Translations under genes and position numbers: made by a program
Shown here: piece after piece, positions 7,292 through 15,764 of the stretch
Position numbering within the stretch: the stretch's first letter is position 1
Layout of the letters: each line of letters starts with the position of its first letter
Notes under the pieces: model-generated
What the model was told of the DNA's origin: nothing
Seen by the model: only the letters and a program-made list of their open reading frames with translations
Databases searched by the model: none
Source: Oscillospiraceae bacterium
GTDB lineage: Bacteria; Bacillota; Clostridia; Oscillospirales; Ruminococcaceae
DNA length: 64,000 nt
NCBI GenBank assembly: GCA_017518255.1
Contig: JAFWVK010000001.1
Coordinates: 1 to 64,000 of the forward strand
Direction of reading: 5' to 3'

Positions 7292-9070
7292 ATGCTGCCG
7301 CAGGAATTTATCCTGCAGGTCATACAGGCAAACCCGATTGAATCGGTTGCAGGAAGCTATGTCCAGCTCACACGGACAGGCTCCAAGCTGAAATGCAAAT
7401 GCCCGTTTCATCCGGACGGTACACCTTCCTGTGTGTTTTATCCGGAGAATAACAGCTTTTACTGCTTCGGCTGCCATGTCGGCGGAAGCGTCATCACATT
7501 TGTTCAGAATATTGAATCCGTCAGCTTTATGGAAGCTACAAAAATGCTGGCGGAACGCGCCGGTCTGACACTTCCCGCGGACGACCGCAGCTCGGATGAA
7601 ATCCGGCGTCAGGAAAATTTCAGGCGGCGGCTGCTCTCTTTGAACCGCTCTGCCGCAAAATTCTACTTTGAACAACTGACAGGCGCCGATAAGCGCGGTC
7701 TGCTGTATCTGAAAAACCGGGAACTGAAACCGGAAATCATCCGGAAATACGGGCTTGGGTATGCCGGCGATCAGTGGGACAGCCTTTGCCGTGCCATGCT
7801 TGCAGAGGGATATACCGAGGATGAACTGATTGCGGCGAATCTCTGCACACGCTCCGCGAAAAACGGCGGAGTTTACGACCGTTTCCGGAACCGCGTGATG
7901 TTTCCGATTTTTGACCTCAAAGGTTCTGTCATTGCATTCGGCGGAAGAACCGTCGAGCCGGACGGAGAACCGAAATATCTCAATTCCTCCGATACACCCG
8001 TCTTCCGGAAGGGCGCAAACCTCTTTTCCATGAATCTGGCAAAGAAATCACAGTCCAAACGCCTGATTCTTGCAGAAGGGTATATGGATGTGATTGCGAT
8101 GTTTCAGGGCGGCTTTGAAAATGTTGTTGCCTCGCTCGGAACAGCTCTGACACCCGATCAGTGCAGACTGATCCGCAATCAGCGCTTTGAAGAGGTAATT
8201 GTCTCCTATGACAGTGATGCAGCGGGCAGAAATGCCGCAGTCAAAGCAATCAATCTGCTGCGGGCAGAGGGCTTGCAGGTTCGGATTCTCCGTGTCGAAA
8301 ACGCCAAGGACCCGGACGAGTTTCTAAAAAAATTCGGTCCGGCAGAGTTTCGCAGGCTGCTGGAAAATGCCGAGGATGCAGTCTCTTTTCTGCTTGACCG
8401 ATGCAAAGAAGGAATTGATATTTCTGAGATCGGCAGCAAAAATATCGCCCTGCAAAAGGCAGTGAAACTGCTCGCTGCCATCGAAAACAAACTCGAACGC
8501 GGCAGCTATATCTCAAAAGTTGCAAAGGAATATGAAATCAACCGGACGGAGCTGGAGGAAGCAGTCGCCGATGCACTGGGACAAAACCGCAGAAAGCAGC
8601 ACAGACAGGAACGGCAGGCTGTCATTCAGTCACCGATGATCCGTGATACGGTCAATCCGGACGCAAACGGACACCGGCGGGAAGCAAAGGCGGAGAAAAT
8701 GATTCTCTGCTATCTGTTCCGGAATCCCGAAGCACTGCCGGAAATCCGTGCGCGGCTTCAGCCGGAGGAATTTGTTACGGCGCTGAACCGGAAAATCTAT
8801 ACGGCATTTATTTCCTGTGCAGACCGCGGACTGCCGCCGGAGCAGGCAGTCTATTCGGAAGATTTTTCCGCGGAGGAATCCGGATATATCGCCGGAATCC
8901 CCGCAGAATACGATCAGGTAGAACTTTCCGGACAGTCGGTTTCGGACAGCATCCGGCTGCTGAAACAGCACAGGGAATTTGAACTGCCCGCAGAGACACT
9001 CAGCGATGAAGAATTTTCCGCACAGTTCTCGCGCCTTGCGGAAACCAAGCGCGGCGGATCGTTCTTGTAA
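7292..9070 (+). CDS. dnaG: DNA primase
   Basis: Bacterial replicative primase, 592 aa. The N-terminal CHC2 zinc ribbon is clear (Cys37, His40, Cys58, Cys61). The TOPRIM core follows at about 250-345, with the catalytic Glu in LILAEGYMDVI and the Asp pair in SYDSDAAGR. A helical C-terminal domain for DnaB binding occupies the last 150 residues or so. A very strong ribosome site (AGGAGGTGATG) precedes the ATG. The small hairpin in the 49-nt gap after dgt has no T-run, so the genes are probably cotranscribed. Confidence 0.97.
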   Translation: MLPQEFILQVIQANPIESVAGSYVQLTRTGSKLKCKCPFHPDGTPSCVFYPENNSFYCFGCHVGGSVITFVQNIESVSFMEATKMLAERAGLTLPADDRSSDEIRRQENFRRRLLSLNRSAAKFYFEQLTGADKRGLLYLKNRELKPEIIRKYGLGYAGDQWDSLCRAMLAEGYTEDELIAANLCTRSAKNGGVYDRFRNRVMFPIFDLKGSVIAFGGRTVEPDGEPKYLNSSDTPVFRKGANLFSMNLAKKSQSKRLILAEGYMDVIAMFQGGFENVVASLGTALTPDQCRLIRNQRFEEVIVSYDSDAAGRNAAVKAINLLRAEGLQVRILRVENAKDPDEFLKKFGPAEFRRLLENAEDAVSFLLDRCKEGIDISEIGSKNIALQKAVKLLAAIENKLERGSYISKVAKEYEINRTELEEAVADALGQNRRKQHRQERQAVIQSPMIRDTVNPDANGHRREAKAEKMILCYLFRNPEALPEIRARLQPEEFVTALNRKIYTAFISCADRGLPPEQAVYSEDFSAEESGYIAGIPAEYDQVELSGQSVSDSIRLLKQHREFELPAETLSDEEFSAQFSRLAETKRGGSFL

Positions 9071-9102
9071 TACATGAATAACCCGTTAGGAGGATGATAA
9101 AA

Positions 9103-10155
9103 ATGGCTGACGAAGAAAAACGCCTTGACCAGCTCCTTGAAAAAGCTAAGACAGGCGGCAAAATCACAATCGCCGAGGTTCAGGAGGTCTCCGAAAGTCT
9201 GTCAATCGAACCGGAGCATATTATGGAGCGCTGCTCTGCAATGCAGATCGAACTGGTCGATGACGATATTTCGCTGGATGATGTAACCGACCCGGCGGTC
9301 GCCATTGCAAACGACGAGATTTCCAACGATGACTCCGTGAAAATATATCTGAAGGAAATCGGAAGAGTGCCGCTTCTGACAGCAGAGGAAGAAACCGAGC
9401 TTGCACGCAGACTCGCTGAAAATTCGCAGGACGAGCCTGCGCGTCAGCGGCTTGCAGAGGCAAATCTGCGTCTGGTTGTCAGCATTGCGAAAAAGTATGT
9501 CGGACGCGGTATGCAGTTCCTTGACCTGATTCAGGAAGGAAATATGGGACTGCTGAAAGCCGTTGATAAATTCGATTATACCAAGGGCTTCAAATTTTCA
9601 ACCTATGCGACATGGTGGATCCGGCAGGCAATCACAAGAGCGCTCGCCGATCAGGCAAGAACCATCCGGATTCCGGTGCATATGGTTGAAAGCATCACGA
9701 AAGTGAAGAAAATATCCAGCCAGATTCTGCACGAAACCGGTCAGGAGGCAAGCCCGGAGGAAATCGCGCTGAAACTGGAAATGCCGGTCGAAAAGGTTCT
9801 GGAAATCATGCGGATTGCACAGGATCCTGTTTCACTGGAGACACCGGTCGGCGAGGAGGAGGATTCCCATCTGGGAGATTTCATTCCGGACGATCAGGCG
9901 CCCTCCCCCGATGAGGCGGCTTCCAATGCCATGCTGAAAGAACAGCTCAACGAAGTTCTTTCAACCCTGACCGAGCGTGAAGCAAAGGTTATGCGAATGC
10001 GCTACGGACTGGAAAACGGCAGGCAGCAGACGCTGGAGGATGTCGGAAAGGCACTCGGCGTCACGCGGGAACGCATCCGTCAGATTGAAGCCAAGGCGCT
10101 GCGCAAACTTAAGCACTACAGCCGCAGCAAAAAATTGCAGGGATATATTGATTAA
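9103..10155 (+). CDS. rpoD: Primary-type RNA polymerase sigma factor, first tandem copy
   Basis: Sigma-70 group protein of 350 aa. It has a short region 1, a conserved region 1.2-2 ([26 protein letters not shown]; region 2.4 [18 protein letters not shown]), region 3 and region 4.2 ([17 protein letters not shown]). Promoter-recognition residues look like housekeeping SigA. The end reads [14 protein letters not shown], departing from the usual RHPSRSK tail that the second copy keeps. The start at 9103 has AGGAGG at 9 nt; the in-frame ATG at 9094 touches the ribosome site. It follows dnaG by 32 nt and precedes a second, very similar sigma gene. Confidence 0.95.
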   Translation: MADEEKRLDQLLEKAKTGGKITIAEVQEVSESLSIEPEHIMERCSAMQIELVDDDISLDDVTDPAVAIANDEISNDDSVKIYLKEIGRVPLLTAEEETELARRLAENSQDEPARQRLAEANLRLVVSIAKKYVGRGMQFLDLIQEGNMGLLKAVDKFDYTKGFKFSTYATWWIRQAITRALADQARTIRIPVHMVESITKVKKISSQILHETGQEASPEEIALKLEMPVEKVLEIMRIAQDPVSLETPVGEEEDSHLGDFIPDDQAPSPDEAASNAMLKEQLNEVLSTLTEREAKVMRMRYGLENGRQQTLEDVGKALGVTRERIRQIEAKALRKLKHYSRSKKLQGYID

Positions 10156-10218
10156 CTGCGGAATATGAGAAATCTTTTTGCCGGAGCTAACCGGCAAACA
10201 GGGAGGAATCAAAAGATT

Positions 10219-11298
10219 ATGGCAACAGCGGAACAGCAACGGGTTGAGCAGTTGCTTGAACGTGTCAAAGCAGCAGGCAAGCTGCCGCAGAATGAGCTGG
10301 ATGCTGCATTTGCGGAGATGGAGTTTTCGGACGAGGAGATCAGCCTGTTTTACGAACAGTGCAACCTGCTCAATCTGGAACTTGCAGAGGAAGAAATACT
10401 CGACGACGACATTGAAACCAGACTGGCTGAGGAGGATGCACTGGAGCTCGACGGCAGTTCCTCTCCGGACGATCCGGTCAAGATCTATCTGAAGGATATC
10501 GGAAGAGTTCCCCTGCTGACGCCCGAAGAGGAAACAGAGCTCGCAAAACGGCTCGCCGAAAATCCGAACGATGCGGCAGCCAAGAACAGGCTTTCGGAAG
10601 CCAATTTGCGTCTGGTCGTCAGCATTGCAAAGAAGTATGTCGGACGCGGTATGCAGTTCCTTGACCTGATTCAGGAGGGCAATATGGGTCTCCTGAAAGC
10701 GGTCGATAAATTCGATTATACAAAGGGATTCAAGTTTTCGACCTACGCAACATGGTGGATCCGGCAGTCTATTACGAGAGCGATTGCCGATCAGGCAAGA
10801 ACCATCCGGATTCCGGTACATATGGTCGAGACGATTTCCCGCGTCAAAAAAGCATCCAGTCAGCTGCTGCACCTGAACGGCAAGGATCCGACTGAGGATG
10901 AAATCGCGGATTATCTCGGAATGCCGCTTGATAAGGTGCGTGAAGTGATGCGCATTGCGCAGGAGCCGGTTTCTCTGGAAACACCGATCGGTGAGGAGGA
11001 GGATTCCCATCTCGGAGACTTTATTCCGGATGACCATGCGCAGTCTCCGAACGATGCGGCAAATAATACCATGCTCAAAGAGCAGCTCAACGAGGTTCTT
11101 TCAACCCTGACGGAACGTGAGGCAGATGTTCTGCGGATGCGGTACGGACTGGATAATGAGCCGCCGAAAACACTGGAGGATGTCGGCAAAGCGTTCAATG
11201 TCACAAGAGAGCGCATCCGTCAGATTGAGGCAAAGGCACTCCGGAAGCTGCGGCATCCGAGCAGGAGCAAAAAAGTCCGCGACTTTCTTGAAAAATAA
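10219..11298 (+). CDS. rpoD: Primary RNA polymerase sigma factor (SigA/RpoD), second tandem copy
   Basis: Sigma-70 protein of 359 aa, close to the length of Bacillus SigA. Region 2 is nearly identical to that of the preceding gene, region 4.2 is canonical, and the tail [15 protein letters not shown] matches the standard SigA ending, so this is the likelier housekeeping copy. The first 95 residues diverge most from copy 1. GGGAGG precedes the ATG at 10219. The 63-nt gap after copy 1 contains a small TGCCGG...CCGGCA hairpin without a T-run. Two adjacent primary-type sigma genes suggest a duplication followed by divergence. Confidence 0.96.
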   Translation: MATAEQQRVEQLLERVKAAGKLPQNELDAAFAEMEFSDEEISLFYEQCNLLNLELAEEEILDDDIETRLAEEDALELDGSSSPDDPVKIYLKDIGRVPLLTPEEETELAKRLAENPNDAAAKNRLSEANLRLVVSIAKKYVGRGMQFLDLIQEGNMGLLKAVDKFDYTKGFKFSTYATWWIRQSITRAIADQARTIRIPVHMVETISRVKKASSQLLHLNGKDPTEDEIADYLGMPLDKVREVMRIAQEPVSLETPIGEEEDSHLGDFIPDDHAQSPNDAANNTMLKEQLNEVLSTLTEREADVLRMRYGLDNEPPKTLEDVGKAFNVTRERIRQIEAKALRKLRHPSRSKKVRDFLEK

Positions 11299-11314
11299 AC
11301 CAAAGGAGAAGAGC

Positions 11315-11983
11315 ATGTACTTCAAAAAATTATTATGCGCAGTTTCAGCCGTATGTCTGCTGACTGCTCTTTCAGCCTGCGGAGAAAAAAGCACTTCTCC
11401 GAACATGACACCGACACCCGCTTCCACGGAAAGCAGTGCGGCTCCGGCGGAAGTCAGTGCCGCAGAAGAGAGCAGCGGCTCTGATTTCAAAGTTACCTTT
11501 ACTACAAAGAACGGCGTGGAATACGACGTCGCAGACTGTACCCCCTCGTCCCTCCAGCCGGGAAATGTCGTAAAAGGCGAGATTACATGGTGTTGCGGTC
11601 CTGTCGCAAGATACGGCAACCTCAACTATGAGACTACCCTGCTTGATAAAATGACATTTTATGCGGTTCAAATCAATGGTACTTTTGTGCTGTACGGTTC
11701 AACACTTTCCAGCGAGGCAGGTGTTCTTGTTGACGGAGTAAAAACCAAATTCGGACTGCCCTTGCTTGCAGATCAGGTAAGCAACTATTTACAGCAGTAC
11801 AGGGAGGATATGACGGAGGAAGAACTTGAAAAAATCGTGCCGACAGCAACCGCTATGATTGAAGGACGTGTCGAGCCGATGCCGCAGGAGCTGAAAGATG
11901 TTTTCAAAGATTGGTACGGTGACGGATTCGAGACCAAATGCCTGACCGACTATTATCTGGTTGACGAGAATTACCATGAGTAA
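11315..11983 (+). CDS. Secreted lipoprotein, first of a tandem pair
   Basis: Lipoprotein of 222 aa with a signal peptide and lipobox LSAC (Cys about residue 24), then a Ser/Thr/Pro/Ala linker to about residue 55 and a 165-aa domain I do not recognise. It is a clear paralogue of the next gene: both share the opening KNGVEYDVA.C block, LQPGNVVKG.ITWC and a C-terminal block EGR/AR VEP.PQELKD.FK.WYG. AAAGGAG precedes the ATG, only 16 nt after the sigma-factor stop, so it may be cotranscribed with rpoD. Role unknown; anchored on the outer face of the membrane. Confidence 0.85.
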   Translation: MYFKKLLCAVSAVCLLTALSACGEKSTSPNMTPTPASTESSAAPAEVSAAEESSGSDFKVTFTTKNGVEYDVADCTPSSLQPGNVVKGEITWCCGPVARYGNLNYETTLLDKMTFYAVQINGTFVLYGSTLSSEAGVLVDGVKTKFGLPLLADQVSNYLQQYREDMTEEELEKIVPTATAMIEGRVEPMPQELKDVFKDWYGDGFETKCLTDYYLVDENYHE

Positions 11984-12046
11984 CGCTCCGAACAGAAGCA
12001 GCACACAGCCCCAATGATTCTGAATCATAAACCAAAGGAGAAAAAT

Positions 12047-12697
12047 ATGCACTTCAAAAAGATTTTATGCGCAGTTTCGGCAGTGTGCCTGCTGACTGCC
12101 CTGACAGCCTGCGGAGAAAGCAGCGCTTCTCCGACTGTCACACCGGCTCCCGCAGCGACGGAAAGCAGTGCGGCTCCCGCTGTTGAAGAAAGCAGCGCGG
12201 CTCCCACAGCAGCAGAAAACAACGGTTCCGACTTTTCGGTTACGTTTACGGAAAAGAACGGCGTGGAATATGATGTCGCAAACTGCGATCCCTTCTCTCT
12301 TCAGCCGGGAAATGTCGTAAAAGGCGATATTACATGGTGCGAGGGTCCTGTCGCAACATTCAGCCAGGGTTCTACCATAATGATTAACAGAATGAAGTTC
12401 TTTGCGGTCGAAATCAATGAAACCTATGTTCTGTACGGCGCTCCGAATTCTGCCGGTGCAAGCGGCTCGCTGAGTCTGCTGGCGTCACAGGTAACTGAAT
12501 ATGCCACCGCTTATCAGCAGAATCTGCCCGAAGAGGAGCTTGAGAAAAAGCGCCCGTGGATGACCGCGCCGATCAATGCGCGTGTAGAGCCGCTGCCGCA
12601 GGAACTGAAGGATCTCTTCAAAGAATGGTACGGCACAGGCTTTGAGAGCGAGTGTGTAACCGCAGTCTATCTGGTTGACGAGGAATACCGCGAGTAA
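12047..12697 (+). CDS. Secreted lipoprotein, second of a tandem pair
   Basis: Lipoprotein of 216 aa with lipobox LTAC, an Ala/Ser/Pro-rich linker, then the same unrecognised domain as the preceding gene. The N-terminal 20 residues and the ribosome-site region (CAAAGGAGAA) are almost the same in both genes, which supports a recent tandem duplication. The spacer between the two genes contains TGATTCTGAATCA, a short palindrome. The conserved domain has paired Cys and aromatic residues but no catalytic motif that I can identify. Confidence 0.85.
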   Translation: MHFKKILCAVSAVCLLTALTACGESSASPTVTPAPAATESSAAPAVEESSAAPTAAENNGSDFSVTFTEKNGVEYDVANCDPFSLQPGNVVKGDITWCEGPVATFSQGSTIMINRMKFFAVEINETYVLYGAPNSAGASGSLSLLASQVTEYATAYQQNLPEEELEKKRPWMTAPINARVEPLPQELKDLFKEWYGTGFESECVTAVYLVDEEYRE

Positions 12698-12741
12698 TGC
12701 TCTGTCACCGATGCGCAACCGGACTGTCACAATAATTTCAC

Positions 12742-12770
12742 TTGACTTTTTATGTAAGAACGTGTATAAT
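12742..12770 (+). promoter_or_regulatory. Strong sigma-A promoter
   Basis: TTGACT at 12742-12747, 17-nt spacer, perfect TATAAT at 12765-12770. It drives the lipoprotein gene starting at 12863, giving a leader of about 85 nt. Confidence 0.85.
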
Positions 12771-12862
12771 AAAAGCAGATATCCGGAAGAAACAGGCTGT
12801 CTGTTTCCGGAATCATGCTATTTACGGGATTTACGGCGAGTATCGAAAGGAGATATACTGCG

Positions 12863-13720
12863 ATGAATACATTAAAACGCTATGCTGCACTGCTGCTTGC
12901 AGGTTCTATGCTGCTGCCGGCATTTGCATGCTCCAAGGGAAAGAACGACAGTTCTTCCTCAGCAGGTGATTCTTCATCAAGCAGTGATTTCGCACAGATG
13001 TTTGATGAAAAAAATATGGTAACGGATGCTAACGGCGCTCCGAATTTTATGCTGGATTTCAATGACAATATCGCCGGTGTAAACGACGAAGACGCCATCA
13101 ATGCAATCGTCACAACCATCCGCGGCGACGACGGCAAAATCTATGTCCCGCGCACGGATATCAACGGCACGACCGTTACACAGGCAGACGGCAAACCGGT
13201 TACGGATGTCTATACCGGCACCACGCTTGCCACGACCTATGCAAGTCCGGATTATGTTCCGAAATTCCGCAATTATATGGCACTCTGGCTGGATATCTCC
13301 AAGGGTGAGAATTTTGTATTTGACGGTAATCTGCTCGAATACGAAATGGAAATTGCACAGGATGCACCGAGCGGTGTCTATCCGATCGAATTTACGCTTA
13401 TTGATATGGGCGACTACGACGGAAAAGGCTTTAAGCAGGTTGACTGGAATCCGGGCTATGTCTGCATCAATGCAGATGAACCGACCCGGAATGACGTCGA
13501 TAACGGCAATCTGACCCTGACTGCGGAAACGATTTCCGCAAAGCCCGGCGAGACGGCAAGAATGAAGGTTAAGATTACCAATAATACCGGTATCGTTGCA
13601 TTCCGTATTATGATTCGCTTTGACAGCAATGTAATTTCAATCAAAAATGCCGGCGCCGGCAAGGATCTTGCATCCTTCGCAACTCTGACGGCTAGAACAA
13701 TCGACGATCAGGAATCATAA
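12863..13720 (+). CDS. Lipoprotein with a short cohesin-like C-terminal segment
   Basis: Lipoprotein of 285 aa. The signal peptide ends at FAC (Cys23) and a Ser-rich linker runs to about residue 42. The middle 170 residues contain a beta-rich domain with several Tyr/Asp repeats that I do not recognise. From about residue 218 the sequence resembles the first strands of a type I cohesin or related Ca-free beta sandwich (AKPGETARMKVKITNN, then VAFRIMIRFDSNVISI), but it stops after about 65 residues where a full cohesin needs about 140. AAAGGAG lies 9 nt before the ATG. It could be a surface scaffold relic, or a genuinely short domain. Confidence 0.75.
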   Translation: MNTLKRYAALLLAGSMLLPAFACSKGKNDSSSSAGDSSSSSDFAQMFDEKNMVTDANGAPNFMLDFNDNIAGVNDEDAINAIVTTIRGDDGKIYVPRTDINGTTVTQADGKPVTDVYTGTTLATTYASPDYVPKFRNYMALWLDISKGENFVFDGNLLEYEMEIAQDAPSGVYPIEFTLIDMGDYDGKGFKQVDWNPGYVCINADEPTRNDVDNGNLTLTAETISAKPGETARMKVKITNNTGIVAFRIMIRFDSNVISIKNAGAGKDLASFATLTARTIDDQES

Positions 13721-13730
13721 CCATGATCGG

Positions 13731-13758
13731 GGGGCTGCTTCGGCAGTCCCTTTGTTTT
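13731..13758 (+). terminator. Intrinsic terminator
   Basis: An 8-bp stem with a TTCG loop (13731-13738 with 13743-13750) followed by TTTGTTTTT, 10 nt after the lipoprotein stop. Confidence 0.8.
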
Positions 13759-13772
13759 TGATGAAACAAAAA

Positions 13773-13802
13773 GCGCAGGAAGAATCAGAAAATTCTTCCT
13801 GC
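13773..13802 (-). terminator. Terminator hairpin, left copy of a 30-bp duplication
   Basis: A 30-nt palindromic hairpin identical to 14050-14079. Read on the minus strand it is followed by TTTTTGTTTC, so this copy ends transcription coming from the leucine-rich-repeat gene. TTTTGATGAAAC flanks it on the left and TTTTTTGATGAAAC flanks the right copy on its far side. Confidence 0.75.
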
Positions 13803-14049
13803 ACGCAGTCTGTTGAAAAAGAATCTTTTACTTTAATGAGCATTTGAAACAGATGTACGAAAGATTGATAATCGGGGGAGAGAAAACTCTTGTTTTCCCT
13901 CCCCCGATCCCCCCTTCTTTAGCGTTTTTTGATGCAAACAGGATATTTCGCTGCCTGCGGGCAGCGACGAGGGACGCTGTCCCTCGACCCTGCGAGCTTT
14001 TGAAAAAGCTCGACCAAAACTTTTATTTATAGGTTTCTCGACAAGCTGA
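13803..14049 (+). mobile_element. Small palindromic element between two hairpin copies (repeat copy 2)
   Basis: A 247-nt noncoding block in the 381-nt gap between convergent genes (13721-14101); nothing else in that gap looks functional beyond the terminators. Its left part has a TGAAAC.GAT.TACGAAAGATTGA motif and a G5/C5 hairpin (13873-13906), also seen at 62.93-62.99 kb on the other strand. Its right part (13946-14001) is identical to 25-80 and carries three consecutive hairpins, then GTTTCTCGACA. It is bounded by 30-bp identical hairpins, as if it had inserted in a bidirectional terminator and duplicated it. No open frame of note lies inside, so it would need a transposase in trans. Confidence 0.65.
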
Positions 14050-14089
14050 GCGCAGGAAGAATCAGAAAATTCTTCCTGCGCTCTTTTTT
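14050..14089 (+). terminator. Terminator hairpin, right copy of a 30-bp duplication
   Basis: Identical 30-nt hairpin to 13773-13802, here extended by GAG/CTC pairs and followed on the plus strand by TTTTTT. Together the two copies look like one ancestral bidirectional terminator split by the repeat element. Confidence 0.75.
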
Positions 14090-14101
14090 GATGAAACGGA
14101 T

Positions 14102-14938
14102 TCATCGGTAGGATGCTACGATTTCTTCTTTGTGCATCCCGGTTCTGCCTGTGCAGTCATATTCCTCATAGAACAGTCTGGTCGGAGTATTGAACGGTAC
14201 GACATGTCTGCCGCCGGCATGTTTGTATGCGGTAATCCGGAAGCAAATACGCTCCGGCTCAACGGCATCGAGCATAACGGTCATATCCCCCTCAGTCTGC
14301 TCCACGCCGATCAGGCGGGTTGCTGCGGAAAACTGAAAGATTTCCGGCAGGCCGAATGAAGAAGTATGCATGACAGTCAGCACCGGCTTGCGGGCAGCTG
14401 CAATCCGCTGCTCGTGCGGAGTATCGTGAAACGCATCCTGTGCAATCAGATCGGGCATGACCGGCATATTCAGGTTTTTCAGGCGTGCACAGCCGGAAAA
14501 AGCACCGCTCCGGATTGCATGAAGAGAACGCGGCAGCGTCACGGTTTCCAGTGCAGCACAGTTGTGAAATGCATTTGCGTTGATGACGGTAATACCGTCC
14601 GGAATCACGATTTCACGGAGCAGTCCGCAGCCCTCAAAGCAGCCGATGCCGATCGCTCCGCCGGAACCGTCCGGATAGCGCATCTCACCGGGCATCACAA
14701 TGTTTTCGAGCATGTCACAGTCCCGGAACGCATATGCACCGATTTCACAAAGATTGTTGGAAAGTGAAATCCGCTTCAGATTGCGGCACTCCCGGAATCC
14801 GCTTTCTCCGATAATCCGGACCGTATCCGGCATCACCAGCTCGGCAAACTCCTGCTTCCGGAATTCGCCGCGTTCAACTCGGTCGCTTCTGCGGTATTTC
14901 ACTTTATCTGCCGTTTGTTTTCTGCCGAATAATCCCAT
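14102..14938 (-). CDS. BspA-type leucine-rich-repeat protein
   Basis: Protein of 278 aa with four or five LRR_5 (BspA-like) repeats between residues about 33 and 170; each has the pattern of a C-rich or G-rich turn followed by L..I.LP..L..IG..AF.GC. There is no signal peptide or membrane segment, so it appears cytoplasmic, unlike most secreted BspA proteins. The last 100 residues are not repeats and are unrecognised. GAGGG precedes the ATG. It follows the Dlt-like operon on the same strand after 100 nt and a hairpin at 14990-15020, so it may or may not be cotranscribed. Confidence 0.85.
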   Translation of the reverse strand: MGLFGRKQTADKVKYRRSDRVERGEFRKQEFAELVMPDTVRIIGESGFRECRNLKRISLSNNLCEIGAYAFRDCDMLENIVMPGEMRYPDGSGGAIGIGCFEGCGLLREIVIPDGITVINANAFHNCAALETVTLPRSLHAIRSGAFSGCARLKNLNMPVMPDLIAQDAFHDTPHEQRIAAARKPVLTVMHTSSFGLPEIFQFSAATRLIGVEQTEGDMTVMLDAVEPERICFRITAYKHAGGRHVVPFNTPTRLFYEEYDCTGRTGMHKEEIVASYR

Positions 14939-14989
14939 AATAATCCCTCATATTTTTATCTTTTTTATTTTTATCTGTATCTCTGAGAA

Positions 14990-15020
14990 CCGCGGAACCT
15001 GCAATATGCAGCTTCCGCGG
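14990..15020 (-). terminator. Possible terminator or attenuator hairpin
   Basis: An 8-bp GC-rich perfect stem (14990-14997 with 15013-15020) 18 nt after the stop of the lipoprotein gene. T-rich sequence lies about 20 nt further on, not directly behind the stem, so termination would be partial at best. Confidence 0.4.
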
Positions 15021-15038
15021 CGATTGCGTCACTGCAAA

Positions 15039-15722
15039 TTAAAGCAGAATGACGGTATAGACGATTTCGGAAATAACATCCGGATTATCTTTGTCAAAGA
15101 AGAACTGTACTGCCTTGCCCTCTGTCTTATACATTGCAAAGACAGCGGTTTCCTGATCCGGCTTTCCGTACTTTGCAACCACATCGTCATAGGTATTGCC
15201 GATGCGGATACCCTCGTTTGTGGCGACGGTATTATCCAGCAGATCGACCTCATAGAGCAGATTCAGATTCTGGTCGTGCTCATCCGGATAGGTGACAACC
15301 TGAAGACCGCCGTAGACGTAGTAGTTGCTCGTACCGGTGAAGGCACAGGAGGGAGCCTCGAACATCTTGTCATACTGTCCGAGCGCTTCAATCATGCCGT
15401 CAGCTTCTTTGCCGACCTCAAGGGTGACGCCGTTTGCGACATAATCAAACGAAATCTGTGTTGTACCCTCCGATGCGCCGCCGTTTTCCGCTGCGGAAGA
15501 AGCAGCATCGGTGGATGCGGCAGAAGCAGCATCCGAAGAAGCGGCGGAAGCGGTATCGGTAGATGCCGGATCAGCAGATTCTTCCGAGGAGGCAGCACCG
15601 GCATCGGAAGACTGCTCGGCAGGCTTGCTCGTTTCGGTTTTGCTGCTGTCGCCGCCGCAGGCAGTCAGTCCGCTGAGCATCATGGCTGCCAGTGCAGCAC
15701 AGATCATTTTCTTGTTCATCAT
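15039..15722 (-). CDS. Lipoprotein at the end of the Dlt-like operon
   Basis: Lipoprotein of 227 aa: signal peptide with lipobox LTAC, then a long low-complexity linker of Ala/Ser/Asp (about residues 25-90) containing repeated SAASTDAAS units, and a C-terminal domain of about 130 aa that I cannot name. The linker is typical of proteins that must span the peptidoglycan. The start at 15722 has AAAGG 8 nt upstream. It begins 42 nt after the DltD-like gene, so it probably belongs to the surface-modification operon, perhaps as an anchored partner or acceptor. Confidence 0.8.
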   Translation of the reverse strand: MMNKKMICAALAAMMLSGLTACGGDSSKTETSKPAEQSSDAGAASSEESADPASTDTASAASSDAASAASTDAASSAAENGGASEGTTQISFDYVANGVTLEVGKEADGMIEALGQYDKMFEAPSCAFTGTSNYYVYGGLQVVTYPDEHDQNLNLLYEVDLLDNTVATNEGIRIGNTYDDVVAKYGKPDQETAVFAMYKTEGKAVQFFFDKDNPDVISEIVYTVILL

Positions 15723-15764
15723 TAAAACATCCTTTCCAATCATTCATCAATATGCAAAGGGCAT

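Noticed and set aside
14102..14938. Secreted BspA adhesin
   Set aside because: The leucine-rich repeats are clear, but there is no signal peptide, so a surface role is not supported.
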